Positions 1-7,893 of a stretch of DNA of 64,000 nucleotides are shown one piece after another. Origin of the DNA: Actinobacillus indolicus (lineage in GTDB: Bacteria; Pseudomonadota; Gammaproteobacteria; Enterobacterales; Pasteurellaceae). The stretch is from positions 1,461,001 through 1,525,000 of the forward strand of contig NZ_CP038145.1 in NCBI RefSeq assembly GCF_004519515.1, written 5' to 3'. A program made the position numbers and the translations under genes. Position 1 is the first letter of the stretch; each line of letters opens with the position of its first letter. The notes under the pieces were generated by a model, which ran no database searches, was not told the DNA's origin, and saw only the letters and a program-made list of their open reading frames with translations.

Positions 1-404
1 TGTTCGTCTCTGTCGTTTTATTTGGAACCACAACTGGCTTACCAATGTTGGATGTACTTGATAAATTTGTGAACTATTTTGGTATCGTCGCTGTTGCATT
101 TGTGTCTCTCGTTGTTATTGTGACAGATGAAAAATTAAGTACCTTAGGCAATCACTTAAATGAAACTTCTTCATTCAAAGTCGGCTTCCTATGGCGTTTA
201 TGTATCGTTCTCACCACAGGCGTACTTGCATTCATGTTATTTAGTGAAGGCGCTAAAGTACTATCTGAAGGTTATGAGGGCTATCCAAGCTGGTTTGTAA
301 ATACATTTGGCTGGGGTATGTCGATCAGTTTAATGGTTGTTGCGTTCTTCCTTTCTCGTTTGAAATGGAAAGACGAAACTTTAGCTGAACATAAAGGAGA
401 ATAA
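1..404 (+). CDS. Sodium-dependent amino-acid transporter (NSS/SNF family), C-terminal part
   Basis: The reading frame is open from the left edge (codons from base 3) to the stop at 402-404, so this is the 3' end of a longer gene. The visible ~134 residues hold about three hydrophobic membrane segments ending in a short charged cytoplasmic tail (LKWKDETLAEHKGE), as at the C-terminus of bacterial neurotransmitter:sodium symporters. The gene two bases downstream encodes a MetS-type small subunit, which normally accompanies MetP-type methionine/alanine importers, so a Na+-driven methionine/alanine uptake role is the best inference. The first Met codon visible (base 45) is internal, not the start. 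Confidence 0.8.
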   Translation, partial: FVSVVLFGTTTGLPMLDVLDKFVNYFGIVAVAFVSLVVIVTDEKLSTLGNHLNETSSFKVGFLWRLCIVLTTGVLAFMLFSEGAKVLSEGYEGYPSWFVNTFGWGMSISLMVVAFFLSRLKWKDETLAEHKGE

Positions 405-406
405 AG

Positions 407-505
407 ATGAGCTCTATTGCAATTACAATGATGTGTGTCGCTCTTGTCATTATTTGGGGTGGATTAGTTTACGCAATTAAACGTCTCCCGAAAGAAGAGA
501 AATAA
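407..505 (+). CDS. metS: MetS-like small subunit of NSS methionine/alanine importer
   Basis: A 32-residue protein starting two bases after the transporter stop, with a GGAG-type ribosome site inside the end of the upstream gene. It has a single hydrophobic helix (about residues 4-23, including MMCVALVIIWGGLVYAI) and a positively charged tail (KRLPKEEK). This fits the family of tiny single-span subunits paired with MetP-type NSS transporters, first described in Corynebacterium, where the small subunit is required for transport. The tight spacing shows co-transcription. Such short genes are often missed by annotation pipelines. The family assignment rests on size, topology and position. Confidence 0.8.
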   Translation: MSSIAITMMCVALVIIWGGLVYAIKRLPKEEK

Positions 506-565
506 TTGTAAAAAATACGAAAAAAGTGACCGCTTGTAATAATTATATCAACGGTTAGTTTTGAT

Positions 566-630
566 GTAATACAAAATAGTTATTAGAATGGCTTAAAGCT
601 TTATTATACAAAGCTTTAAGCCTTATTCTT
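566..630 (+). terminator. Terminator-like hairpin resembling the left end of the 51-kb IS
   Basis: A perfect 13-bp stem (GGCTTAAAGCTTT at 590-602, complement at 610-622, 7-base loop) followed by a T-rich run, placed after metS. The hairpin and the ~20 bases before it (ACAAAATAGTTATTAGAA) align with the IS left end at 51,047-51,098, which has the same order: ACAAAATGGTTGCTAA, then a GGCTTAAAGC hairpin. It looks like an IS end that now acts as terminator. Confidence 0.6.
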
Positions 631-721
631 ATCTACACACTGTATTATTCGAGTAAGAAAAGTTGAACATAAACAGTAGCAATAGATTTATCAGCAATGT
701 CAATTCAATACCAATCTCGTA

Positions 722-1186
722 TTAAATCAGCACCCCACAACAATGTTTAAATTTCTTTCCTGAACCACAAATACAAGGTTGTTTCATTGTTGGCAATGGA
801 ACTGTCGGATCAACAAAATACCAACGCCCATCAATTTTGACAAAAAGTGATAGCTCGTGGTGAGCTTGCGCTCCTTCTGGCGTGTTGAAATAAGCTTTAA
901 ATTCAACCGTGCTATGAATTTTACTGATATTGGGTTTATGAGCCACAATGTCTAACCCAGCCCAGTGTGTACTTTCGCCCCAGTTTTTCATTGCCATTTG
1001 ATCAAGTAACTTCTGCTGGCTAGGGACGGTCGTTTGCTCAATATAATCAATGTTGACTTGCGTATAAGCCGAATAGCGTGAGCGCATAAGCTGTTCAGCA
1101 GTTGCAGGTAACTGCTCACCTAGATGAAAAGGCTGGCAGCATTGATGATAAGGTTGATTTGATTGGCAAGGGCAAAGTGATGACAT
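722..1186 (-). CDS. ychJ: YchJ-family SEC-C motif protein
   Basis: A 154-residue YchJ (UPF0225) protein. It carries two Cys-rich metal-binding SEC-C motifs: N-terminal C5/C7 with C16-C17, and C-terminal C138/C140 with C149-C150 (ICGSGKKFKHCCG). Between them is the NTF2-like YchJ core with the family signature RSRYSAY near residue 36. SEC-C motifs bind zinc and occur at the end of SecA. The biochemical role of YchJ is not established. It stands alone, convergent with the metS transcription unit and followed on its own strand by an AT-rich spacer. Upstream lie an uptake-sequence core (about 1218) and a REP-like palindrome that separates it from yidC. Confidence 0.9.
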   Translation of the reverse strand: MSSLCPCQSNQPYHQCCQPFHLGEQLPATAEQLMRSRYSAYTQVNIDYIEQTTVPSQQKLLDQMAMKNWGESTHWAGLDIVAHKPNISKIHSTVEFKAYFNTPEGAQAHHELSLFVKIDGRWYFVDPTVPLPTMKQPCICGSGKKFKHCCGVLI

Positions 1187-1237
1187 AGTTTGATTTGTAA
1201 AAAATTAAAGAAAAGTGACCGCTTGTTTCTATTAAAA

Positions 1238-1262
1238 GGGCGAACACATTGGTTCGCCCCTA
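1238..1262. repeat. Single REP-like palindrome
   Basis: GGGCGAAC, a 6-base loop, then GTTCGCCC, followed by CTA. The pattern GGGCGNAC...GTNCGCCCCTA is shared with the two arms of the REP doublet at 19,994-20,070, so it is a singlet of the same family. It lies just past the yidC stop and could act as its transcription terminator. Confidence 0.7.
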
Positions 1263-1283
1263 TATCAGATTAATTTACTGAGT

Positions 1284-2924
1284 TTATTTTTTTACACGAG
1301 TGTGTAAGCCTTTTTTCTCTAAGTTACGATAAATCAACCATTGTTGTGCAATCGTAATTAAGTTTGATGTTAACCAGTAAAGCACTAAGCCAGATGGGAA
1401 CCATAAGAAGAATACGGTGAAGATAACTGGCATAAAGTTCATCACTTTTTGTTGCATTGGGTCTGCGATTGGTGTTGGTGACATTTTTTGCAACAAGTAC
1501 ATTGAACCACCCATTAATAATGGAAGAATGTAGTATGGGTCTTGTGCCGATAAGTCTTGAATCCAGCCAAAGAAAGGTGCGTGGCGTAATTCAACGGCTT
1601 CCATAAAGGTCCAATACAATGCGATGAAAATTGGCATTTGAAGAAGAATTGGTAAGCAACCGCCCATTGGGTTCACTTTTTCTTCTTTATACAGTTTCAT
1701 CATCTCTTGGCTCATACGCTGACGGTCGTCGCCGAAACGTTCACGCATTTCTTGAATACGTGGCTGTAACATACGCATTTTTGCCATTGAGGTATATTGA
1801 GCTTTGGTTAATGGGTAAAGAATCGTTTTTACCACAATGGTGACACCGATAATTGCTAAGCCCCAGTTCGTTACGATACTTTGAATAAAGGTAAGTAACC
1901 AGAAAAGTGGTTTTGCAATAAACCATGCCCAACCGTAATCGACGGTTAAATCAAAGTTATTTGCTGCTTGCGCCATTGCTGCTTGATCTTTTGGACCTGT
2001 CCATAAATGGCTGGTAATTGTCGCTTCGCTATTTGGTGCAACTTGTGTCACTGGACCACGATAGCCGATAGTGCCTACACCGTTTGCAGTACGAGTATAA
2101 AGGTTATTTTCCGCATCTTGATTTGGAATCCAAGCCGATACGAAGTAGTGTTGTAAAATAGCTGCCCAGCCTGCTTTGGTATCAACAGAAAGGTTAGCTT
2201 TTGCCATTTCTTCAAAACTGTATTTTTTATAGTTCACTTCAGATGAAGAATAAGCACCACCCGTGTAAGTTGGCATCGCTAAGTTGCCTGAGCTTTCCAC
2301 TAAAGAGTGTTTAAGTTGTCCGTAAGGTTGAACTTCTACGGTTTCTGCTGAGCTATTTTTGATGGTGTAGTTTACTGCAACATCGTAGCTACCGCGTTTT
2401 AGCGTAAAGGTTTTGGTATAAGTGACGCCATCTTTTTCAAATGTTAATGGCACGGCAATTTCGTTTTGACCTTCTGCTAAAGCAAATTTGTCGGCGGTTG
2501 TTTGGTATTGTGCACGACCTGCATTGGTATCAATACCGTTTTTACCCACTAAGCCACTTTGTGCAACATAAAGGACTTTGTCGTTGCTTTGTAATAACGC
2601 AAACGGCGTATTTGAGTTTAACTCTGCGTTGTATTTTAACAAGTCAGAATCAACAACATCACCGCCTAATGTATCTACGGTTAAACGTAATACATCGGTT
2701 TCAATCGTGATGGTTTTACCTTTAGTTGATTGATCATTGATCGATGCAGCATTGGTTGAAGATGGGACATCGCCCGATTGATTTGCAACTTGTTGCGTTT
2801 GTGCTTGAGCCATCGCTTGTTTTTGCGCTTGGATTTCAGGATTGTAATCCTGTTGCCATTGCGTAAAAATCAAGAACGAAACAAGCAACAAACCCATAAT
2901 CAGTAAACTACGGTTTGAATTCAT
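1284..2924 (-). CDS. yidC: Membrane protein insertase YidC
   Basis: A 546-residue YidC/Oxa1 insertase, the normal length for gamma-proteobacteria. It inserts and folds inner-membrane proteins alone or with SecYEG. Visible parts: N-terminal anchor (residues about 5-24), the large periplasmic beta domain (about 40-325), then the conserved five-helix insertase core with LTKAQYTSMAKMRMLQPRIQ, the cytoplasmic helical hairpin (about 375-410), the NPMGGCLPILLQMPIFIALYW signature region and a basic tail (RTRVKK type). Starts with MNSNRS, typical for the family. Unusually it has no rpmH-rnpA-yidD upstream nor mnmE downstream, the common arrangement in related bacteria. It is transcribed away from tatABC. 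Confidence 0.97.
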   Translation of the reverse strand: MNSNRSLLIMGLLLVSFLIFTQWQQDYNPEIQAQKQAMAQAQTQQVANQSGDVPSSTNAASINDQSTKGKTITIETDVLRLTVDTLGGDVVDSDLLKYNAELNSNTPFALLQSNDKVLYVAQSGLVGKNGIDTNAGRAQYQTTADKFALAEGQNEIAVPLTFEKDGVTYTKTFTLKRGSYDVAVNYTIKNSSAETVEVQPYGQLKHSLVESSGNLAMPTYTGGAYSSSEVNYKKYSFEEMAKANLSVDTKAGWAAILQHYFVSAWIPNQDAENNLYTRTANGVGTIGYRGPVTQVAPNSEATITSHLWTGPKDQAAMAQAANNFDLTVDYGWAWFIAKPLFWLLTFIQSIVTNWGLAIIGVTIVVKTILYPLTKAQYTSMAKMRMLQPRIQEMRERFGDDRQRMSQEMMKLYKEEKVNPMGGCLPILLQMPIFIALYWTFMEAVELRHAPFFGWIQDLSAQDPYYILPLLMGGSMYLLQKMSPTPIADPMQQKVMNFMPVIFTVFFLWFPSGLVLYWLTSNLITIAQQWLIYRNLEKKGLHTRVKK

Positions 2925-3277
2925 TTTTAGTTCTCTAAGTTAAAGTGGAGTGAGAAAATCTCACTATGAAAAGCGTGCATTTTAATATAGGTTATTCAAC
3001 TCTCCAATGCCTTTTACAAGATAGTCATTGGATTTTCATGAATTTTATAAAAAAGTATAGCAATCATTTAGGGAATTAGAACAATTTGGTTGCAAAATAG
3101 TCAATTTTTATTGCGGAGAAAATGAACGCTGAAGTGAAATAGTGTGAACTATCACGCATTTTGAAGATTTACTTCCTTTTCTTATAAAGAAATTCGACAA
3201 AATTCGTGTTTTCATCAGTGAAAACTCGTATAATCGACACACTTTCCATTTATTTATTTTTTAAGAGGGTACACACA
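2925..3277. promoter_or_regulatory. Intergenic promoter region between yidC and tatA
   Basis: 353 bases with no coding potential that I can support. Near yidC is a short hairpin (AGTGAGA, 3-base loop, TCTCACT at about 2946-2964). For tatA a good -10 box TATAAT lies at 3229-3234, with only a weak -35, and a ribosome site AGAGGG at 3264-3269. No rnpA or rpmH remnant was seen. Confidence 0.5.
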
Positions 3278-3502
3278 ATGGGTGGTATTAGCATTTGGCA
3301 ATTAGCCATTATCGTTTTACTTGTCGTTTTATTATTCGGAACAAAGAAATTGCGTAATCTAGGTTCAGACTTAGGTGAATCAGTGAAAGGCTTTAAAAAA
3401 GCAATGAATGATGATAAAGCGAAAGATGCTGAATTTGAAAAAGTTGAGCAAAAACAAGCTGAATCAGCTGAACAAAAAGCAAAAGACAAAGAGCAGGCAT
3501 AA
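3278..3502 (+). CDS. tatA: Twin-arginine translocase subunit TatA
   Basis: A 74-residue TatA. It forms the variable pore or membrane-weakening oligomer of the Tat pathway, which exports folded proteins with twin-arginine signals. N-terminal membrane helix (about residues 6-22), the FG hinge (LFGTKKL), an amphipathic helix and a charged, Lys/Glu-rich tail. The frame is open further upstream, but MGGISIWQLAII is the conserved TatA N-terminus and has a ribosome site (AGAGGG) at the right distance, so 3278 is the start. First gene of tatABC; three bases separate it from tatB. Confidence 0.96.
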   Translation: MGGISIWQLAIIVLLVVLLFGTKKLRNLGSDLGESVKGFKKAMNDDKAKDAEFEKVEQKQAESAEQKAKDKEQA

Positions 3503-3505
3503 TCC

Positions 3506-4078
3506 GTGTTTGATATTGGTTTTTCTGAATTAGTGTTGGTGTTTGTTGTGGGCCTAGTCGTACTCGGCCCCAAACGCCTGCCGATTGCCATCCGTACGGT
3601 AATGGGATGGGTTCGCACTATTCGTGGGTTAGCAGCAAATGTTCAAAATGAGCTTTCTCAAGAGCTAAAACTGCAAGAGTTGCAAGAGAGCATTAAGAAA
3701 GCAGAAGAATTGAATTTAAGTAAGCTATCCCCTGAATTGAGCAAAACCGTAGAAGAACTCAAACAATCTGCACAACAAATGCAAGCGAACTTGGACTCGG
3801 CAAAAGGGCAAATTGAGAGCCTAACCCAAGAACAAGTGAATGAAATTCAAACTAAAATCGAGCAAGAGAGCCAACAACTTTCAGCAAATGCACAAACTCA
3901 GCAAGATTTGCAAAAAACGGGGCAAAACGCACCGCTTGATGAGCAACCACTCTCAGCGGAAAAAATTGCAGAACTTGCAGAAGCAGATGAAGATAAATTG
4001 ATGGCATATTATCCACCAGATGATGATCTTGCGACGGTTGAGCCGAAAACGAAACAGGATAAACAGAATGTCAGTTGA
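3506..4078 (+). CDS. tatB: Twin-arginine translocase subunit TatB
   Basis: A 190-residue TatB, which with TatC forms the receptor for twin-arginine signal peptides. GTG start giving MFDIGFSELVLVFVVGLVVLGPKRLP, the conserved N-terminal helix followed by the GPKRLP hinge. After an amphipathic helix the rest (about 60-190) is a long Gln/Glu/Ala-rich coiled-coil-prone tail, longer than the typical TatB tail. No other start fits the N-terminal signature. Its last 11 bases overlap tatC, which implies coupled translation. Confidence 0.95.
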   Translation: MFDIGFSELVLVFVVGLVVLGPKRLPIAIRTVMGWVRTIRGLAANVQNELSQELKLQELQESIKKAEELNLSKLSPELSKTVEELKQSAQQMQANLDSAKGQIESLTQEQVNEIQTKIEQESQQLSANAQTQQDLQKTGQNAPLDEQPLSAEKIAELAEADEDKLMAYYPPDDDLATVEPKTKQDKQNVS

Positions 4079-4817
4079 AGAATCTCAACCCTTGATCAGC
4101 CATTTAATTGAATTACGTAACCGCTTATTGAAAGCGGTTATTTGTATCTTAGTGGTGTTTTGCGCCCTTGTTTATTGGGCAAATGATATCTATACGTTAC
4201 TTTCAAATCCGCTGACGGAGAGATTACCAGAAGGGGCAACGATGATTGCCACGAATGTTGTCACACCGTTTTTTACACCGATTAAATTAACAGCGATTGT
4301 GGCGGTATTCCTTTCTGTGCCTTACATTTTATATCAAGTTTGGGCATTTGTTGCGCCTGCTTTGTATAAACATGAAAAACGCTTGGTTTATCCGTTGCTG
4401 ATTTCAAGTTCTCTTCTGTTTTATGTGGGCGTTGCCTTTGCTTATTATGTTGTATTTCCTTTGATTTTTGGATTTCTTACAACAACAGCACCAGAAGGTG
4501 TTGTGATGGCAACAGACATCAATAGCTATTTAGATTTTATTCTTACGATCTTCTTAGCTTTTGGGGTTTGTTTTGAAGTGCCAGTAGCGATTATTCTTCT
4601 CTGTTGGTCAGGTGTTACGACCCCTGAAAGTTTAAAAGAGAAGCGTCCTTATATCATTGTGGGCGCATTTGTGATTGGAATGTTGCTTACTCCACCAGAT
4701 ATGTTCTCACAGACCTTACTCGCAGTACCAATGTGTTTACTGTTTGAAGTTGGCGTGATTGTTTCCCGCTTTTATCAACCTAAAGATGATGATGCAGAAC
4801 AAGCAACATCGGAATAA
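4068..4817 (+). CDS. tatC: Twin-arginine translocase subunit TatC
   Basis: A 249-residue multi-span protein, the core of the Tat receptor. Begins MSVEESQPLISHLIELRNRLLKA, matching the conserved N-terminal HLxELRxRL signature that contacts signal peptides. Six membrane helices follow, with the FxxPF-like periplasmic loop (TPFFTPIKL) and a C-terminal acidic tail. The start at 4068, inside the end of tatB, gives the family-typical N-terminus; earlier in-frame Met codons would only add a run translated from tatB sequence in another frame. Confidence 0.96.
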   Translation: MSVEESQPLISHLIELRNRLLKAVICILVVFCALVYWANDIYTLLSNPLTERLPEGATMIATNVVTPFFTPIKLTAIVAVFLSVPYILYQVWAFVAPALYKHEKRLVYPLLISSSLLFYVGVAFAYYVVFPLIFGFLTTTAPEGVVMATDINSYLDFILTIFLAFGVCFEVPVAIILLCWSGVTTPESLKEKRPYIIVGAFVIGMLLTPPDMFSQTLLAVPMCLLFEVGVIVSRFYQPKDDDAEQATSE

Positions 4818-4822
4818 TCTAA

Positions 4823-4852
4823 AAGGTGGGCTAATGCTCACCTTATTTCATT
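4823..4852 (+). terminator. Terminator after tatABC
   Basis: Stem AAGGTGGGC (4823-4831), 4-base loop, GCTCACCTT (4836-4844) with one G-T pair, followed by TATTTCATTTT. It closes the tat operon before hemB. Confidence 0.7.
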
Positions 4853-4907
4853 TTGATACCGTAACAAGCGGTCACATTTCTCAGATTTTTTGCAAATAGG
4901 ATTTTAT

Positions 4908-5927
4908 ATGACTCAATATCTTTCAACTTCATTTCCAGCTCACCGTCCTCGCCGTTTACGCAAGCACGATTTTAGCCGCCGTCTAGTTGCTGAAAATACC
5001 TTAACTGCGAGTGATTTAATTTACCCTGTATTTATTATTGAAGGTGAAAATCAACGTGTAAAAGTGCCTTCTATGCCTGGTGTTGAACGTTTAACTTTAG
5101 ATCAATTACTGATTGAAGCGGAATTATTAGTCAAATATGGTGTGCCAGCTATCGCGCTTTTCCCTGTGGTTGGCGATGCAAAAAAATCACTGATGGCAGA
5201 AGAAGCTTATAATCCTGACGGTTTGGCACAACGTGCAGTAAGAGCGTTAAAGCAAGCCTTTGGAGAGAAATTGGGCGTGATTACAGATGTGGCGCTTGAC
5301 CCATTTACGACTCACGGACAAGACGGCATTATTGATGAAGACGGTTATGTGGTAAACGACATTACGACTGAAGTCCTAGTGAAGCAAGCACTGTCTCACG
5401 CACAAGCAGGCGCAGATATTGTCGCACCAAGTGATATGATGGACGGCCGTATTGGTGCAATCCGTCAAGCGCTTGAGGCTCACGGTTTTATCAATACTCA
5501 AATTATGGCGTATTCTGCGAAATATGCGTCAAACTATTATGGGCCTTTCCGTGATGCGGTCGGCTCTGCGGGTAACTTAAAAGGTGGTAACAAGAAAACC
5601 TATCAGCTTGATCCTGCAAATGGAAATGAAGGGCTGCACGAAGTCGCTCTTGATATTCAAGAAGGGGCTGATATGGTAATGGTCAAGCCTGGTATGCCTT
5701 ATTTGGATTTAGTTTACCGTGTAAAAGAGACGTTTGGTGTGCCGACTTTTGCTTATCAAGTATCAGGGGAATATGCGATGCATATGGCCGCGATTCAAAA
5801 TGGTTGGTTAAAAGAAAAAGAGTGTATTATGGAATCACTGCTTTGTTTTAAACGTGCGGGGGCTGATGGGATTTTGACCTATTTTGCGAAGCAAGTGGCT
5901 GAGTGGTTATATCAAGAAAAACATTAA
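4908..5927 (+). CDS. hemB: Delta-aminolevulinic acid dehydratase (porphobilinogen synthase)
   Basis: A 339-residue HemB that condenses two 5-aminolevulinate molecules to porphobilinogen in heme synthesis. The two Schiff-base lysines are visible as K205 (AYSAKYASNYYGPFRDA) and K260 (MVMVKPGMPYLD). The metal site reads DVALDPFTTHGQDG (residues 127-140), the Asp-type motif of Mg2+-dependent enzymes such as the Pseudomonas one, not the triple-Cys zinc motif. The start MTQYLST is chosen for its ribosome site AATAGGA; an earlier in-frame Met adds six unlikely residues. An uptake-sequence core lies just upstream (4864-4872). Presence of hemB suggests heme synthesis, unlike the heme-requiring H. influenzae. 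Confidence 0.97.
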   Translation: MTQYLSTSFPAHRPRRLRKHDFSRRLVAENTLTASDLIYPVFIIEGENQRVKVPSMPGVERLTLDQLLIEAELLVKYGVPAIALFPVVGDAKKSLMAEEAYNPDGLAQRAVRALKQAFGEKLGVITDVALDPFTTHGQDGIIDEDGYVVNDITTEVLVKQALSHAQAGADIVAPSDMMDGRIGAIRQALEAHGFINTQIMAYSAKYASNYYGPFRDAVGSAGNLKGGNKKTYQLDPANGNEGLHEVALDIQEGADMVMVKPGMPYLDLVYRVKETFGVPTFAYQVSGEYAMHMAAIQNGWLKEKECIMESLLCFKRAGADGILTYFAKQVAEWLYQEKH

Positions 5928-5940
5928 TCATCATAAAGTT

Positions 5941-5971
5941 AAATGCCCAAGGCTTATCACCTTGGGCATTT
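5941..5971. terminator. Bidirectional terminator between hemB and glmS
   Basis: Perfect 12-bp stem AAATGCCCAAGG / CCTTGGGCATTT with a 7-base loop, flanked by A-rich and T-rich runs, between two convergent genes. Confidence 0.85.
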
Positions 5972-5974
5972 ATT

Positions 5975-7807
5975 TTATTCTACGGTCACTGACTTCGCCA
6001 AGTTACGAGGCTGATCCACATCTGTTCCCTTAATTAAGGCAACGTGATAAGAAAGTAGTTGTAACGGTACTGCATAGAAAATTGGTGCTGTAACGTGATC
6101 TACTTTCGGGAAGGTTAATACTGTATAACCTTCTTGGCTACTAAATCCTGCTTCGCTATCAGCAAAGACATACATTTGACCGCCACGGGCACGCACTTCT
6201 TCAATATTTGATTTCACTTTCTCAAGTAAATCATTTTCCGGAGCAACTACAATAACCGGCATATCCGCATCAATTAACGCTAAAGGACCGTGTTTTAACT
6301 CACCTGCCGCATAGGCTTCTGCGTGAATATAAGAAATCTCTTTTAATTTCAATGCAGATTCCATTGCGATAGGATAGAACTCACCACGTCCTAAGAAGAG
6401 TGTATGATGTTTCTCCGCAAAGTCTTCTGATAATTTCTCAATCTCTTTATCAAACACTAATGCACTTTCAATTTGTGCAGGTAAGCGTTGTAAAGATTTC
6501 ACAATTTCCGTTTCTTGTTCAGCAGAAACATTGCCTTTTAAGCGTCCTAATGCTGCCGTTAAAAGTAGTAAACAGGTTAATTGTGTTGTAAATGCTTTAG
6601 TTGAAGCAACGCCCACTTCCACACCTGCACGGGTCATAAAGGCAAAGTCAGATTCGCGCACAAGGGAAGAACTTGCCACGTTACAAATGGTCATTGCTGC
6701 CATAAAGCCAGATTCTTTGGCTAAACGTAATGCCGCTAAAGTATCTGCCGTTTCACCCGATTGAGAAATAGTAACAAGTAAACTATTCGGGCGAGTCACA
6801 AATTTACGGTAACGGAATTCAGAAGCGATTTCGACATCACAAGCCACGCCAGCAATAGATTCAAACCAGTAACGAGCCACCATGCCCGCATTGTAAGATG
6901 TACCACAAGCAACGATTTGAATGTGTTCAACTTTCTTTAAGATCTCTTCGGCATTGTTGCTGATCGCTTCAATGTTTACTTTACCGTTCGCAATACGTCC
7001 TTCTAAGGTATTCATAATTGCTACTGGCTGTTCAAAAATCTCTTTTTGCATATAGTGGCGATATTGACCTTTATCCGCCGCATCGGATTCAAAGTTACCT
7101 TCGTGAACTTCACGCTCTACTTTTTCACCTTCACGGTTATAAATATCGACAGTACGACGAGTGATTTCTGCTACATCACCTTCTTCAAGGTAGATAAAAC
7201 GGCGAGTTACACTTAATAATGCAAGCGGGTCGGAAGCAAGGAAATTTTCCCCAACACCTAAACCGATCACTAGTGGGCTACCTGAACGAGCAACGACTAA
7301 ATGCTCTGGCTCATCTTGGTTCATGACCACTGTTCCGTAAGCTCCACGAAGCTGTTTGACTGCTTTTCTTACTGCATCAAGCAAGTTTGGTGTTGTACGA
7401 AATTCCCATTCTACTAAATGTGCAATCACTTCAGTATCCGTTTGAGATTGGAACACATAACCACGTTGTTGTAGTTCAGTACGAAGTTCTTCGTAGTTCT
7501 CAATAATACCGTTATGAACGACGGCGATTTTGCCTGAACGGTGTGGGTGTGCATTAACTTCTGATGGCTCACCATGTGTTGCCCAACGAGTATGCGCAAT
7601 CCCTGTTCCACCTAAAAGCGGGTTTGCTTCAAGTGCTTCATCTAAGAATTTCACTTTACCCACACGGCGAACGATTTGTAAATTATGATCATTCCCTAAA
7701 ACTGCTACACCAGCCGAGTCATAACCACGGTATTCTAAACGGTGTAAACCATCGACTAAGATTTCTGCGACATCACGTTGTGCTACTGCACCTACAATTC
7801 CACACAT
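5975..7807 (-). CDS. glmS: Glutamine:fructose-6-phosphate aminotransferase GlmS
   Basis: A 610-residue GlmS, first committed enzyme of UDP-GlcNAc synthesis: fructose-6-P plus glutamine gives glucosamine-6-P. After Met removal Cys1 of CGIVGAVAQRD is the glutaminase nucleophile; class II amidotransferase domain about 1-240, then two SIS sugar-isomerase domains (SQSGETADT near 350; SRGEFYPIAMESALKLKEISYIHAEA region near 475), ending in the conserved DQPRNLAKSVTVE. Transcribed downstream of a GlmR-like regulator gene on the same strand with an 86-base gap containing an uptake sequence. No glmU is adjacent, unlike E. coli glmUS. Confidence 0.97.
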   Translation of the reverse strand: MCGIVGAVAQRDVAEILVDGLHRLEYRGYDSAGVAVLGNDHNLQIVRRVGKVKFLDEALEANPLLGGTGIAHTRWATHGEPSEVNAHPHRSGKIAVVHNGIIENYEELRTELQQRGYVFQSQTDTEVIAHLVEWEFRTTPNLLDAVRKAVKQLRGAYGTVVMNQDEPEHLVVARSGSPLVIGLGVGENFLASDPLALLSVTRRFIYLEEGDVAEITRRTVDIYNREGEKVEREVHEGNFESDAADKGQYRHYMQKEIFEQPVAIMNTLEGRIANGKVNIEAISNNAEEILKKVEHIQIVACGTSYNAGMVARYWFESIAGVACDVEIASEFRYRKFVTRPNSLLVTISQSGETADTLAALRLAKESGFMAAMTICNVASSSLVRESDFAFMTRAGVEVGVASTKAFTTQLTCLLLLTAALGRLKGNVSAEQETEIVKSLQRLPAQIESALVFDKEIEKLSEDFAEKHHTLFLGRGEFYPIAMESALKLKEISYIHAEAYAAGELKHGPLALIDADMPVIVVAPENDLLEKVKSNIEEVRARGGQMYVFADSEAGFSSQEGYTVLTFPKVDHVTAPIFYAVPLQLLSYHVALIKGTDVDQPRNLAKSVTVE

Positions 7808-7893
7808 AAATTTGCATTCCTATATTTAAGTTTGATTGGATAGCTTAGCTATCGGATAAGCTCAAATCTCACCTTACAAGCGGTCAGATTTCA

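Noticed and set aside
3506..3508. Non-ATG start of tatB as a sign of mis-annotation
   Set aside because: GTG is the conserved tatB start in E. coli too, and the N-terminus matches the family exactly.
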